From positions 8,865,001 to 8,929,000 of the forward strand of contig NC_092570.1 in the NCBI RefSeq assembly GCF_037975245.1: 64,000 nucleotides of DNA. Direction: 5' to 3'. The position numbers and the translations under genes are program-made. Below the pieces are notes generated by a model. The model saw nothing but the letters and a program-made list of their open reading frames with translations, did no database searches and was not told where the DNA came from. Shown piece after piece: positions 36,501 to 48,060 of this stretch. Position 1 is the first letter of the stretch; the number at the start of each line of letters is the position of its first letter. The stretch is from Apostichopus japonicus. Its lineage: Eukaryota > Echinodermata > Holothuroidea > Aspidochirotida > Stichopodidae.

Positions 36501-38419
36501 CATGGGCGTCAGCAGGTTTCAGAAAGTGAGGGGGACACTATACTATCAGAGCCGACGGCTCTGTATACTATCTAAGCGGAGCGCCACCATTGGTTGGCGC
36601 GTAGCGTATGGCGGGCCATCAGTCTCAAATCATGGGAGATCGACTTATACCGATTTAAATCGACATATACCAGTTTCCTTCGACATATACCAGTTTCCTT
36701 CGACATATACCAGTTTCATTCTACATATCATCGATTTAAATCGACATATACCAGTTTCATTCGACATATCATCGATTTATTTTACTTATCATCGATTTTA
36801 ATCTCAACATGTCAATCATCACCGAAATCGGGATTTGGAATATGTTAATGAGCTAAATCGATGATATGTCGATTTAAATAGGTATATGTCAATTTGAGAC
36901 GCTAGAAACTGGTATAAGTCCACGGAAATTGACTTCTACCGATTTAATTCGACATATCATCGATTTAAACTGGTAGATGTCGATTTAAATGGACATATCA
37001 TCGATTTATTTTACATATCATCGATTTAAATCGATGATAAGTAAAATAAATCGATGATATGTAGAATAAATCGATGATATGTCGATTTAAATCGACATAT
37101 ACCAGTTTCATTCTACATATCATCGATTTAAATCGACATATACCAGTTTACTTCGACATATCATCGATTTATTTTACTTATCATCGATTTAAATCGATGA
37201 TAAGTAAAATAAATCGATGATATGTCGATTTAAATCGACATATACCAGTTTCATTCTACATATCATCGATTTAAATCGACATATACCAGTTTACTTCGAC
37301 ATATCATCGATTTATTTTACTTATCATCGATTTAAATCGATGATAAGTAAAATAAATCGATGATATGTCGATTTAAATTGACATATACCAGTTTCATTCT
37401 ACATATCAGATTTAAATCGACATATACCAGTTTACTTCGACATATCATCGATTTATTTTACTTATCATCGATTTAAATCGATGATAAGTAAAATAAATCG
37501 ATGATATGTAGAATGAAACTGGTATATGTCGATTTAAATCGATGATATGTAGAATGAAACTGGTATATGTCGATTTAAATCGATGATATGTAGAATGAAA
37601 CTGGTATAAGTCGAAGGAAACTGGTATATGTCAAAGGAAACTGGTATATGTCGATTTAAATCGGTATAAGTCGATCTCCCATGATTTGAGACTGATGGCC
37701 CGCCATAGTAGCGTACCAGAAAATTTTGGGTACATAAGACCCCCTAGATCGCAGGAGACGGCCTTCCTGAGTCGTTTTTAGTTACATCAGAACCAGATCT
37801 GTGAGGAGAATTTTGTCTCACAAAACTAAATTCCGACAGAAAGTACTGGTAGAAAGATGCCGTTCTGACACCAAGGGAGACGAATTACACAGCGTCCATC
37901 TCAAACGAAATATTTTCGGTAGTTTGGTATCATATAATACCCTGCATACAGGCAGAATACTGTCTGTAGGGCCTAAAATATATGATATTACCTTCCTGGT
38001 GGGGTCTTCGACTTGTTTTCAAGTTGAAATGCGTCGTTTTCTCTGATTCACAGTGTAGGGCAAGGGGAATTCCATTTCTGGCGAGAAGGGGTGCTTCCAC
38101 AAAACACTCTAAAACATCGTTCAAACATCGCACAAACTTTTATCAGAGGTCTCGGACGAAGCGGGGAGGGTGAATATCAGAGGAAGGGGGATAAAGGGCC
38201 AAGCACTGTTCTAATTTCCAGTGCAATTTATTGATAATGATTCTTAAGTTAGATTCTACTTGAATCAGCTCAGCAATTGTGATAGAAAATCGCGCATATG
38301 CATGTGATTTTTTTAATAACTGCTCTGAAAAGTGGGGGGGACAAATGATATGATATCCCCTCCACTTTTGAAAGTGGGGGGGACATGTCCCCCCCGTCCC
38401 CCACCTGTTGACGCCCATG
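36501..38419. mobile_element. hAT-type element, copy B (812 bp plus a 1.1-kb nested insertion)
   Basis: Same family as 5633-6421, in reverse orientation. It begins CATGGGCGTCAGCAGG and ends CCTGTTGACGCCCATG, flanked by a perfect 8-bp duplication CAACCGTG (36493-36500 and 38420-38427). The conserved core is interrupted by a foldback element (36607-37707). Confidence 0.93.
36607..37707. mobile_element. Foldback element with TATGG...CCATA ends and 6-bp target duplication, member N (1101 bp)
   Basis: It starts TATGGCGGGCCATCAG and ends CTGATGGCCCGCCATA; the inversion continues far inward. The flanks GTAGCG (36601-36606 and 37708-37713) are a perfect 6-bp duplication, and the intact homologue at about 6340 reads straight through, confirming an insertion. 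The whole interior is built from 20-21 bp units (CGACATATACCAGTTTCATT, CGACATATCATCGATTTAAA and their inverses), forming nested palindromes around ATCGATTTAAATCGAT. No coding capacity. Confidence 0.93.
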
Positions 38420-38427
38420 CAACCGTG

Positions 38428-39505
38428 CATCAGTAATTACTACTTTGTGTTCGTAACACGGTAACATGTGTTACAGGTGACACCGGTAGTTACTGTATAC
38501 TAGCTATGAGTATCGAGTAGATCACAAAAAAAAAATCCGAAACCTGGTTGAGCATGTGAATTCAGCACTCGAATTATTGTTTGCATCGTGGAATGTGGCA
38601 AGGAATCACCATACCCTTGGACGTCTGATTAACTCTCATATGTGTAGGCTGTGTATTGCATCTGTATATGCGATACGATAAACGACATGCACTGACCATC
38701 AAGGTATTGGAATTAAATTCTATAATTAGAAAACACGAGTCATATGAGGTTATGGTCTTAAATGCTCATTATGTTTTTATATCATACCACTGAATTCATA
38801 TATAATTGAAGCAGACTATTAGTCGGTAACCCTGATTGGAACAGGCCTATATAGTTTGGCGTGCACAGAATTCCAAAGACCAATGTAAAATTTCCCCGAT
38901 TAATTAAGATATGGTCTGTGGAAGGGCCAGAGACGAGTAGATGTCTTTTTCGTAAAGGTGGGGACAGAAATGCGGGGGTCATTGAAGCATACTCGCATGT
39001 ATAGGGGGGCCTTGGGGTCCTCCCTCAGCCCCCCCCCCCCAATCAAACTTCGACGGTGCATTCTAAGGCATACTATAAATTAGGTTAACTAGCCCTAGGC
39101 GCAAAAAAATATTGTGCTAATGCATTACAATAAAATCCAAAACTTCCCAACAGGTTTAGGTAGTAACCTGAATCTTTTTGAAGGGCCTGATGCGAATGAA
39201 ATATTTTATAAAAGGAGGAGTGCTCTCACATGGGGTTATTGGCCCCGGCTCCTGCAGGGCGGTCTAAGTGTCCTGCCCCTTAGAAAAATATCGATAAATC
39301 TAATAATGGACATACATTTTGAGGCATTGTTAGACTATGATTAGGACTGATTTGAGTATAGTCCTAAATGCAAATACTTTGTGTGAGACTGAAGTAGTAG
39401 TAGTCGAATTTTTCCTCAGCTTACTGCAAAAAAAAATGCCCGACTGATTCACACGTTGAGTCAAATTGACACATCGATTTAATAACTGCACCATTATGAC
39501 GGAGC
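38428..39505. other. Gene-free interval
   Basis: No exon or bounded element was recognised. A poly-C run lies at about 39031. Confidence 0.4.
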
Positions 39506-39824
39506 CTTTATGGGGTCCTGGGGGAGGGGATACCCCGGACGCTGGAGCCGTTCATACAATATTGTTGTCTCCCATCACCTTTTAGCGTTTCAAAGAAGGA
39601 ATTACTTTTGAGTTTTCCTTTCAATGTATCTTAAATTCCCAGTGGGGATCCGGTGGGGGGGGGGGGGCTTCTTTCCAGGAGGCTGCAGTATTTCTTTTTT
39701 ATTCTCAAGGACAAACATATCTTTCAAAAGATGAGTGGCAATGTTAATTGTTTTTAAGAATATACCGCAGAATCAGACCCCTTGTTGGCCCACGATCCGG
39801 GTGAAATCCTCGGAGGCGGCTTTG

Positions 39825-40380
39825 ACCCTCCCTTGACAAATCATCTAGTTTCGTCATTTAAAAAAAAAAAAAACATTTCCACGTTTTCGACATGCAGTTA
39901 GGGCAAAAGCCTACAACCCCATCACCTCCCTGGCGCATATTGACTGAAATGCGCCGAAAAGTCTTCACGCTCCCTTGACAAAATCCTCTAGTTTCGCAAT
40001 TCATTGTGTAAAAAAACATTTCCGCGTTTTCGACCTGCATTTAGTTTTAAAAACCTAAGCCCTTCCCCACCCCTCCTGGCGCATACTGGCTGGAATGCGC
40101 TCAAAAACTTTTTCATACTCTCTTGACAACATCATCTATTTTCGCCATTGTAAAACAAAAAACATTTCCGCGTTTTCGACGTACACTACCCTCCCTTAAC
40201 AAAATAATCTAACATATCCATGTAAAGTACGATTTCCGCGTTTTCGACCTACATTTAGTGAAAAAGCTTTAAACCCGCACCCCTTTTTGACGAATATAGG
40301 CTGAAATGCGCACAAAAGACTTTATCACCCTCCCTTGACAAATTCCTCTCGTTTCCACGGTTTCCGCGTTTTCCACCTTG
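39825..40380 (+). repeat. About 142-bp tandem array present only in the left duplication copy
   Basis: CTCCCTTGACAAA recurs at about 39829, 39971 and 40331, with TTGACAAC at 40123. Each unit has CATTTCCGCGTTTTCGAC and TGGCGCATANTG. It occupies the gap in homology between the two duplicated blocks. Confidence 0.8.
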
Positions 40381-40646
40381 CTATATAGCATGGTCAATAA
40401 CGCAGAAACCGCGAAAACCGTTGATATCGAACCCGGTTTCTCGATTTCCGCGGTGTCCGCGATTCCGCGATATCGACCTGGCCATACTGATACTGTGTAG
40501 TAAGCTCTATATGTAGTTAACGTATTGTAACGACAGCTGGTATCTACATCATTGTGATAATAGCAGCCGTAGTTACAGTGTACTAAAAGATAACCACGAA
40601 GCATGTACGCAGATTGAATATTGTGAGCACATGAGGTACCGCAAAG

Positions 40647-41771
40647 ATGTTGTTAAAATCCATTGCAATTCTCGCCGCGCTTTTTGTAATTAGATACCTG
40701 GCTAAGCAGGTTCTATTACTTGGCTTCCACAAGACGGCTTTCACTCACTGGCCCGGACCCTGTCGCAGTGTTTCACCAGTAGAGCATGGAGCAGAGGATA
40801 TGGTATTGACGAAGAACGGACTGGCCATTATTACGTCAGGAATCGATGTAGCATACAGGGGCGACGTAACCGATCCTAGAATATCAGCTGCGCCTGGTAA
40901 ATTGTTCGCTTTTAATTTCAACAAGCCAGAACAAAATGCTACTGCACTGGAATTTGCAATCGGGACGGATTCCGAATTTTCCCCTCATGGGATAAGTATT
41001 TGGGAGGAAGGAAGTGAGACGCGTATATTCGTGGTTAACCATCGCCAAGATGCTGAAACCATTGAGATTTTCAAATTGATCGGAGATATTGCCAAGCCGA
41101 AAATCGAACATATCAAATCTGTACAAAATCCACTGTTTACAAGTGTTAACGATGTCTTGGCTACGGGGCCAAGCTCCTTTTATGCTACAAACGATGGCTA
41201 TTTACGTTTTACCGCCTGGCGAGTTTTGGAGACGCTCCTTAGCAGGCCCTGGGGATCAGTAGTTCATTACGACGGTTCCGAAGCAAAGGTTGTGGTTGAC
41301 TCTACTTTTGAGTACAATGGAATGGGACTCTCTCTAGATGGACAGTTCGTCTACATCGCAAGACCTTTCTCGTCTTCCATTATGATATACGAAAGGTCGT
41401 CAGAAACCAACGACCTGGCATTCCACCAAGAGATAGCTATTGGCGCTTTACCAGATAACATCTTCGTGCATCCTGTAACAGGTGACTTATGGAGCGGGTG
41501 CACCGCCATCCTGCATCGCCTCCTGGCTGCATTTGAGAACATAGACAATTGGGCACCGTCTTTGGTGGTGCGTGTACGGCCCCTTGGCACAAAAGATCAC
41601 CCCTTTGAGCAGTTTAAGGTATATGATGTTTTCTCTGATGATGGCCATATCATGTCTTCGTCATCTAGCGCCGCAGTAGTGGGGAACGGACTTTTGATTG
41701 GGTCAGTCATGCAGAAACTAGTTTACTGTGACATGAAGGTGGATTCGACCCTGTCGAGAGATACATATTAA
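40647..41771 (+). CDS. Serum paraoxonase/arylesterase-like protein, PON-B (374 aa)
   Basis: Single-exon PON-family gene. The N-terminal hydrophobic segment (about residues 5-27) acts as signal or anchor. Aligned PON1 residues are all kept: Cys39/Cys361, Glu50-Asp51, His114, His132, Asn168-Asp169, Asn224, Asp270-Asn271. The C-terminal tail runs past the VYCDM end of the fold by about 11 residues (ending SRDTY). It is nearly identical to the gene at 45101; differences (this copy first) are V22G, H47Y, A100E, D218G, S242T, L289G, H290Y, H318R and H334N. The ATG at 40647 follows GCAAAG. Likely an extracellular or membrane-bound esterase/lactonase (inferred from family). Confidence 0.96.
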   Translation: MLLKSIAILAALFVIRYLAKQVLLLGFHKTAFTHWPGPCRSVSPVEHGAEDMVLTKNGLAIITSGIDVAYRGDVTDPRISAAPGKLFAFNFNKPEQNATALEFAIGTDSEFSPHGISIWEEGSETRIFVVNHRQDAETIEIFKLIGDIAKPKIEHIKSVQNPLFTSVNDVLATGPSSFYATNDGYLRFTAWRVLETLLSRPWGSVVHYDGSEAKVVVDSTFEYNGMGLSLDGQFVYIARPFSSSIMIYERSSETNDLAFHQEIAIGALPDNIFVHPVTGDLWSGCTAILHRLLAAFENIDNWAPSLVVRVRPLGTKDHPFEQFKVYDVFSDDGHIMSSSSSAAVVGNGLLIGSVMQKLVYCDMKVDSTLSRDTY

Positions 41772-41929
41772 TATGTACCCATGAGAATCTTTCCGTTCGG
41801 TCGAAAGAGGGTTAAGGTGGTACCAATTGCTTCTCTATTGGGGGGGGGGGGTAATTAAAAAGATAAGTACTGATGTCATATTTTTTTTGGTTTACGTTGC
41901 GGTTTGATTTGGGACTCTTTACAATTCCA

Positions 41930-42095
<166 letters not shown>

Positions 42096-43325
42096 TGTGT
42101 GTGTAATCGGCATCTATTTAGTCTCTCGAATAGTTATATATGCTTGTCTTGATCTCCCAATATACTGACAATCGTGCTATACAATACTATTCAAAGAGCT
42201 TGACCTCCCAAGCACACTTGAATTCATAAGTGCTTGATGAATGCCTGGTAGGATATCCCAGGGCACTGTTAGCTAGGCACTCTCATTATTCTTGCATGTG
42301 GACAGTTACCTCAAAATTGATTGTCCAATCACAATACGGCAGCACATTAATCGAGTGACCTTATTTCAGGTCGGACTGGTTCAACGATAGGTCATTTAGG
42401 GAATAGACTAGTGTGTGCCACTTTACGGCACAAGGAAATGCTACTTGGGCAGTGATGTCATATACTTTGGCCGGAAGTGAACGTTTTCATTGTGAACGAG
42501 TCCATGTGGAAGTATATATTAGGTTGTATTAATGTTTGCGTTTATATGAAAGAGAGATGAAGCGTGTAGGAGAGATATTGTTAACCGGTAGGTGGGCGAG
42601 GGGTAACAGTATCTACTTTACGAGAACAATCTTGCACAAGTCAAATATGTTACGTCGTTATAGCATAGTGAAAGACAGGTTTAATTATCTCAAGGTAAAA
42701 AGGGGTTATTGCCGTTATTTAACAAAGTATCTACTAAATATTTGCTTCTTAAATGGATTATAATAAATCTCTGCAAACTTTGATAGTTTTCGTCTCATCT
42801 GGATTGATCTGTAATTCTGTATTGCTTGTAAAACACGACCTCTCAATCTCAACGTAGGCCTACTTTATATCTTTGTGTATTGTTTAGCATATACCAACTC
42901 CCATTTCAAAAATGCCCGCCTATCCATCTACTTTGTTTTGAACTCTTCAATCATGTTGGGAAGAGATGGACCTATCCCTCTCCCCCCTTTCTGTAACCCA
43001 GCTTCATTCCCCGCCCAAGAAGAATTTGTGCTGCTTGGATGTCCACAAGCCAAGAGAAATATTGCCTGGTAGGACCTGCAGGCGATATATTTTGCCTCGA
43101 ATAAACACAAATCAATCGGCCTTCACTTGTACTTTATCCCTTATAGTCACGTTTGTAACGGTGTGATGGATAACCAATAACGTCACTGTTGGTTTTTGTT
43201 TCGATTTTGCTGGGGCAAGGGTGGGGGCAAGGGTAGGAAAGACCTTATTTGGTGGGACCGGGATTTCAAAAGATCTCAATGCGATTGGCAAAGCTCTGGC
43301 ATGTCATCCTCTTACATCTATTAAC

Positions 43326-43711
43326 CAGTGGCGGAGCGTCCATACAGTCAGGGGGCGGGATGCCCCCCCCCCCACGACGGACTCAAATGGACTGCTGGCC
43401 TGGCGCCCTTTTCAGCTTTTTACCACTTTTTACTTCTTCGCGATTATTGACTTTTTTATTGTGCTCTCATCTACCTATTGACATTTGTCACATTTTGTTG
43501 GTGTAATTTTCTGACACCTATTTATTCTTCGTTGATCTGCAAATTGGCAAGGCCCGGAAAGGGTCATTTCCGGCGATCTAGGGAGTAATTTTACTCAAAA
43601 AATCTGTACGCTTAGCGCCAACCTGTGATGGCGCTCAGCTTAGATAGTGTCGAAAGCGCCCCTACAGACCATTCTTGACCTCCCTGACCAATACCCCTAG
43701 CTCCGCCACTG
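43326..43711. mobile_element. hAT-type element at the duplication junction, element F
   Basis: The ends CAGTGGCGGAGC and GCTCCGCCACTG are perfect 12-bp inverted repeats. The interior holds the conserved core (about 43577-43656, minus orientation). The flanks CTATTAAC and GTCATGGA do not match, unlike the other hAT elements here. It lies exactly between the end of the left duplicated block and the start of the right one. Confidence 0.8.
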
Positions 43712-44807
43712 GTCATGGAGGAGGGGAGACCCCGGACGCTGGAGCCTTTCATGCATTATTGTTGTCTCCCATCACCTTTTAGCCTTTCATATAGAAGGAA
43801 TAACTTTTGAGTTTTCCTTGAAATGTATCTTAAATTCCCAGTGGGGATCCGGTGCGGGGGGGGGGGGGGTTCTTTCCAGGAGGCTGCAGTATTTCTCTTT
43901 TATTCTCAAGGACAAACATATCTTTCAAATGATGAGTGGCACTGTGAATTGCTTTTAAGAATCAGACCCCTTGTTGGCCCACTATCCGGGCGAAATCCTC
44001 GGAGGCGGTTTTGAACACAGCATTTCATGCCATGACTGAATTACCCATGCGATGAACTTTGGTGCTTGTTGTGTGTATACTACATGTTTCAGGCGGCACT
44101 TACTTGTTCAGCTCCCGATAAAAGTAAGGCGTATTGTGCTCTCATCTACCTATTGACATTTGTCACATTTTGTTGGTGTAATTTTCTGACACCTATATAT
44201 TCTTCGTTGATCTGCAAATTGGCAAGGCCCGGAAAGGGTCATTTCCGGCGATCTAGGGAGTATTTTTACTCAAAAAAATCCGTACGCTTAGCGCCAACCT
44301 GTGATGGCGCTCAGCTTAGATAGTGTCGAAAGCGCCCCTACAGACCATTCTTGACCTCCCTGACCAATACCCCTAGCTCCGCCACTGGTCATGGGGGAGG
44401 GGAGACCCCGGACGCTGGAGCATTTCATGCATTATTGTTGTCTCCCATCACCTTTTAGCCTTTCATATAGAAGGAATAACTTTTGAGTTTTCCTTGAAAT
44501 GTATCTTAAATTCCCAGTGGGGATCCGGTGCGGGGGGGGGGGGGGTTCTTTCCAGGAGGCTGCAGTATTTCTCTTTTATTCTCAAGGACAAACATATCTT
44601 TCAAATGATGAGTGGCACTGTGAATTGCTTTTAAGAATCAGACCCCTTGTTGGCCCACTATCCGGGCGAAATCCTCGGAGGCGGTTTTGAACACAGCATT
44701 TCAAGCCATGACTGAATTACCCATGCGATGAACTTTGGTGCTTGTTGTGTGTATACTACATGTTTCAGGCGGCACTTACTTGTTCAGCTCACGATAAAAG
44801 TAAGGCG
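43458..44807 (+). repeat. 675-bp tandem duplication (two copies)
   Basis: 43458-44132 and 44133-44807 are near-identical: ATTGTGCTCTCATCTACC starts both and GATAAAAGTAAGGCG ends both. Each holds the right part of element F and the start of the duplicated PON block. Identical 63-codon open frames at 43823 and 44499 are incidental. Confidence 0.93.
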
Positions 44808-45100
44808 ACGATTTTGTCTAATATCATGTGCTATCCTTGTTGAATTATGTGCTCTGCTAACCTTATCATCACACATTGACTAGAGTCTTTGCATTTTAAT
44901 CACCTATTCGAGACGTGGCAAGGATAACACACAATTGATACTGATACTGTGTAGTAAGCTCTGTATGTGGTTAACGTATTGCAACGACAGCTGGTATCTA
45001 CATCAGTGTGATAATAGCAGCCGTAGGTACAGTGTACTAAAAGATAACCACGAAGCATGTACGCAGATCGAATATTGTGAGCACATGAGGTACCGCAAAG

Positions 45101-46225
45101 ATGTTGTTAAAATCCATTGCAATTCTCGCCGCGCTTTTTGTAATTAGATACCTGGCTAAGCAGGGTCTATTACTTGGCTTCCACAAGACGGCTTTCACCC
45201 ACTGGCCCGGACCCTGTCGCAGTGTTTCACCAGTAGAGTATGGAGCAGAGGATATGGTATTGACGAAGAACGGACTGGCCATTATTACGTCAGGAATCGA
45301 TGTAGCATACAGGGGCGACGTAACCGATCCTAGAATATCAGCTGCGCCTGGTAAATTGTTCGCTTTTAATTTCAACAAGCCAGAACAAAATGCTACTGAA
45401 CTGGAATTTGCAATCGGGACGGATTCCGAATTTTCCCCTCATGGGATAAGTATTTGGGAGGAAGGAAGTGAGACGCGTATATTCGTGGTTAACCATCGCC
45501 AAGATGCTGAAACCATTGAGATTTTCAAATTGATAGGAGATATTGCCAAGCCGAAAATTGAACATATCAAATCTGTACAAAATCCACTGTTTACAAGTGT
45601 TAACGATGTCTTGGCTACGGGGCCAAGCTCCTTCTATGCTACAAACGATGGCTATTTACGTTTCACTGCCTGGCGAGTTTTGGAGACGCTCCTTAGCAGG
45701 CCCTGGGGATCAGTAGTTCATTACGACGGTTCCGAAGCAAAGGTTGTGGTTGGCTCTACTTTTGAATACAATGGAATGGGACTCTCTCTAGATGGACAGT
45801 TCGTCTACATCGCGAGACCTTTTACGTCTTCCATCATGATATACGAAAGGTCGTCAGAAACCAACGACCTGGCATTCCACCAAGAGATAGCTATTGGCGC
45901 TTTACCAGATAATATTTTCGTGCATCCTGTAACAGGTGACTTATGGAGCGGGTGCACCGCCATCGGATATCGCCTCCTGGCTGCATTTGAGAACATAGAC
46001 AATTGGGCACCGTCTTTGGTGGTGCGTGTACGGCCCCTTGGCACAAAAGATCGCCCCTTTGAGCAGTTTAAGGTATACGATGTTTTCTCTGATGATGGCA
46101 ATATCATGTCTTCGTCATCTAGCGCCGCAGTAGTGGGGAACGGACTTTTGATTGGGTCAGTCATGCAGAAACTAGTTTACTGTGACATGAAGGTGGATTC
46201 GACCCTGTCGAGAGATACATATTAA
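45101..46225 (+). CDS. Serum paraoxonase/arylesterase-like protein, PON-C (374 aa)
   Basis: Recent duplicate of the gene at 40647 (365 of 374 residues identical), with the same 5' leader from about 44942 and the same ATG context. All calcium, His-pair and disulphide positions are kept (Cys39/Cys361, Glu50-Asp51, His114, His132, Asn168-Asp169, Asn224, Asp270-Asn271). The adjacent changes Gly289-Tyr290 (Leu-His in PON-B) fall a few residues after the position aligned to PON1 H285, in the segment that lines the active-site mouth in PON1. Intact, so probably functional. Confidence 0.96.
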   Translation: MLLKSIAILAALFVIRYLAKQGLLLGFHKTAFTHWPGPCRSVSPVEYGAEDMVLTKNGLAIITSGIDVAYRGDVTDPRISAAPGKLFAFNFNKPEQNATELEFAIGTDSEFSPHGISIWEEGSETRIFVVNHRQDAETIEIFKLIGDIAKPKIEHIKSVQNPLFTSVNDVLATGPSSFYATNDGYLRFTAWRVLETLLSRPWGSVVHYDGSEAKVVVGSTFEYNGMGLSLDGQFVYIARPFTSSIMIYERSSETNDLAFHQEIAIGALPDNIFVHPVTGDLWSGCTAIGYRLLAAFENIDNWAPSLVVRVRPLGTKDRPFEQFKVYDVFSDDGNIMSSSSSAAVVGNGLLIGSVMQKLVYCDMKVDSTLSRDTY

Positions 46226-46387
46226 TATGTATCCAGTAAGAATCTTTCCGCTCGGACGAAAGAGGGTTAAGGTGGTACCAGTTGCTTCACTATTGGGGGT
46301 GGGGGTGGGTAGTTAAAAAGATAAGTACTGATGTCATATTTTTTTTGTTTACGTTTCCGTTTGATTTGGGACTCACTACAATTCCAA

Positions 46388-46432
46388 TTATATATATATG
46401 TACATATATATATAATAATATATAATAATATA

Positions 46433-46526
<94 letters not shown>
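46388..46526. repeat. (AT)n-rich tract downstream of PON-C
   Basis: Complex TA repeat with TAATAATA and TACATA interruptions, preceded by CACTACAATTCCAATT and followed by ATAATTGTAGTTAG. Confidence 0.93.
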
Positions 46527-46527
<1 letters not shown>

Positions 46528-46578
46528 GTAGTTAGTTGGAAAATAATATATATAAAATTACGGTTAAAATCATAATAA

Positions 46579-46650
46579 GAGTCCATAGCCTAGTGGTTAG
46601 ACTGTCCGCGTACAGAGCGGGAGGCCCGGGTTCGAATCCTTGGGGGCTGG
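46579..46650 (+). tRNA. tRNA-like sequence (possible pseudogene or SINE head, anticodon ACA)
   Basis: 72 nt with A box TAGCCTAGTGGTTAGA and a perfect B box GGTTCGAATCC. The anticodon stem TCCGC/GCGGG encloses loop GTACAGA, giving anticodon ACA after U33. The acceptor stem pairs in only five of seven positions and the T stem has a mismatch. Animals normally read UGU with GCA, so a working tRNA is unlikely. Absent from the homologous place downstream of PON-B. Confidence 0.5.
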
Positions 46651-46696
46651 AAGTGTTATCACTGTTCTGATTTTCCAATTCATTATACGATTTTCA

Positions 46697-46702
46697 TTTA
46701 TA

Positions 46703-46754
<52 letters not shown>

Positions 46755-46779
46755 TATATAAATATATATATATACACAC

Positions 46780-46852
<73 letters not shown>
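46697..46852. repeat. (AT)n/(AC)n compound microsatellite
   Basis: TA repeats interrupted by short CACACA blocks, ending TACGCGTGTGTATGTG. Confidence 0.95.
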
Positions 46853-46853
<1 letters not shown>

Positions 46854-47818
46854 GCGTGTGTATGTGTAATCGGTATCTATTTTGTCTCTCGAATGTGCTT
46901 GCCTTGATCTCCCAATATACTGAAGATTAAGTAAACAATCATGCTATACAATACTATTCATAGAGTTTGACCTCCCAAGCACAATTGCATTCATAGGTGC
47001 TTGATGAATGCCTGGTAGGAGACCCCAGGGTACTGTTGGCAAGGCTCTCTCATTATTCCTGTGGACAGTTACCTCGAAATTGATTGTCCAATCACAAGAC
47101 GGCAGCACATTAATCGAGTGACCTTTTTTCAGGTCGGACTGTTTAAGGCAGTCTGGTTCAACGATAGGTCATTTAGGGAATAGTGGATGCCACTTGTTTA
47201 CGGCACAAGGAAATGCTACTCGGGCAGTGTTGTCATACACTTCGGCCGGACGTGAACGTTTTCATTGTGAACGAGTCCATGTGAAAGTAAATATAAGGTT
47301 GTATAAAAATGTTTGCTTTTATATGAGAGAGAGATTAAGCGGGTAGGAGAGAGATTGTTAACCGGTAGGTGGGCGAGGGGTAACAGTATCTACTTTCCGA
47401 GAACAAAATTTCACAAGCCAAGTATTTTACGTCGTATATATAGCATAGTGGAAAGACAGGGTTTATTATCTCGAGGTAAAAAAGGGGTTATGGCCGTTAT
47501 TTAACAACGTAACTACTAAATATTTGCTTCTTAAATGGATTGCAATAAATTTCTACAACCTTGATAGTTTTCGACTCATCTGTGTTGATCTATAATTCTA
47601 TATTGCTTGTAACACACGACCTCTCAATCTACACGTACTTTATTTCATTGTGTATTGTTTAGCATGTACCAACTCCCATTTCAAGAAAGCCCGCCTCTCC
47701 ATTTTCTTTGTAACTTTTCATGTAACTATTCAATCATGTTGGAAAGAGATGGACCTATCCCTCTCCCCCTTTCTGTGACCCACCTTCAATCCCCTCCCAA
47801 GAAGTATTTGTGCTGGTT

Positions 47819-48060
47819 CAGTGGCGGCGGAACCGGGGGGCTTGGGGGGCTCAGCCCCCCCCCCAATGAAAAAGTTTAGGGGGCAAATGCATGATAAGCC
47901 CCCCCCCCCACAAAATATTTACCAAGGCTCCGAAACGTGCAATCTGCCCATTTTTCAATGCATACTTGTCGATCTGTTCGATGCACACGTATACTACATA
48001 GGTGTAATAATTTTAGTAAATGCTGGGGGACCCTCGGCCCGTCCCCTGGCTATAGACCAC
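47819..48060. mobile_element. Probable hAT-type element fragment
   Basis: It begins CAGTGGCGGCGGAACCGG and continues with G/C-rich subterminal sequence and GGCTCAGCCCCCC as in the element at 50769. No matching right end or target duplication was found; the right limit is approximate. It starts where homology to the left PON block (at about 43040) stops. Confidence 0.5.
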
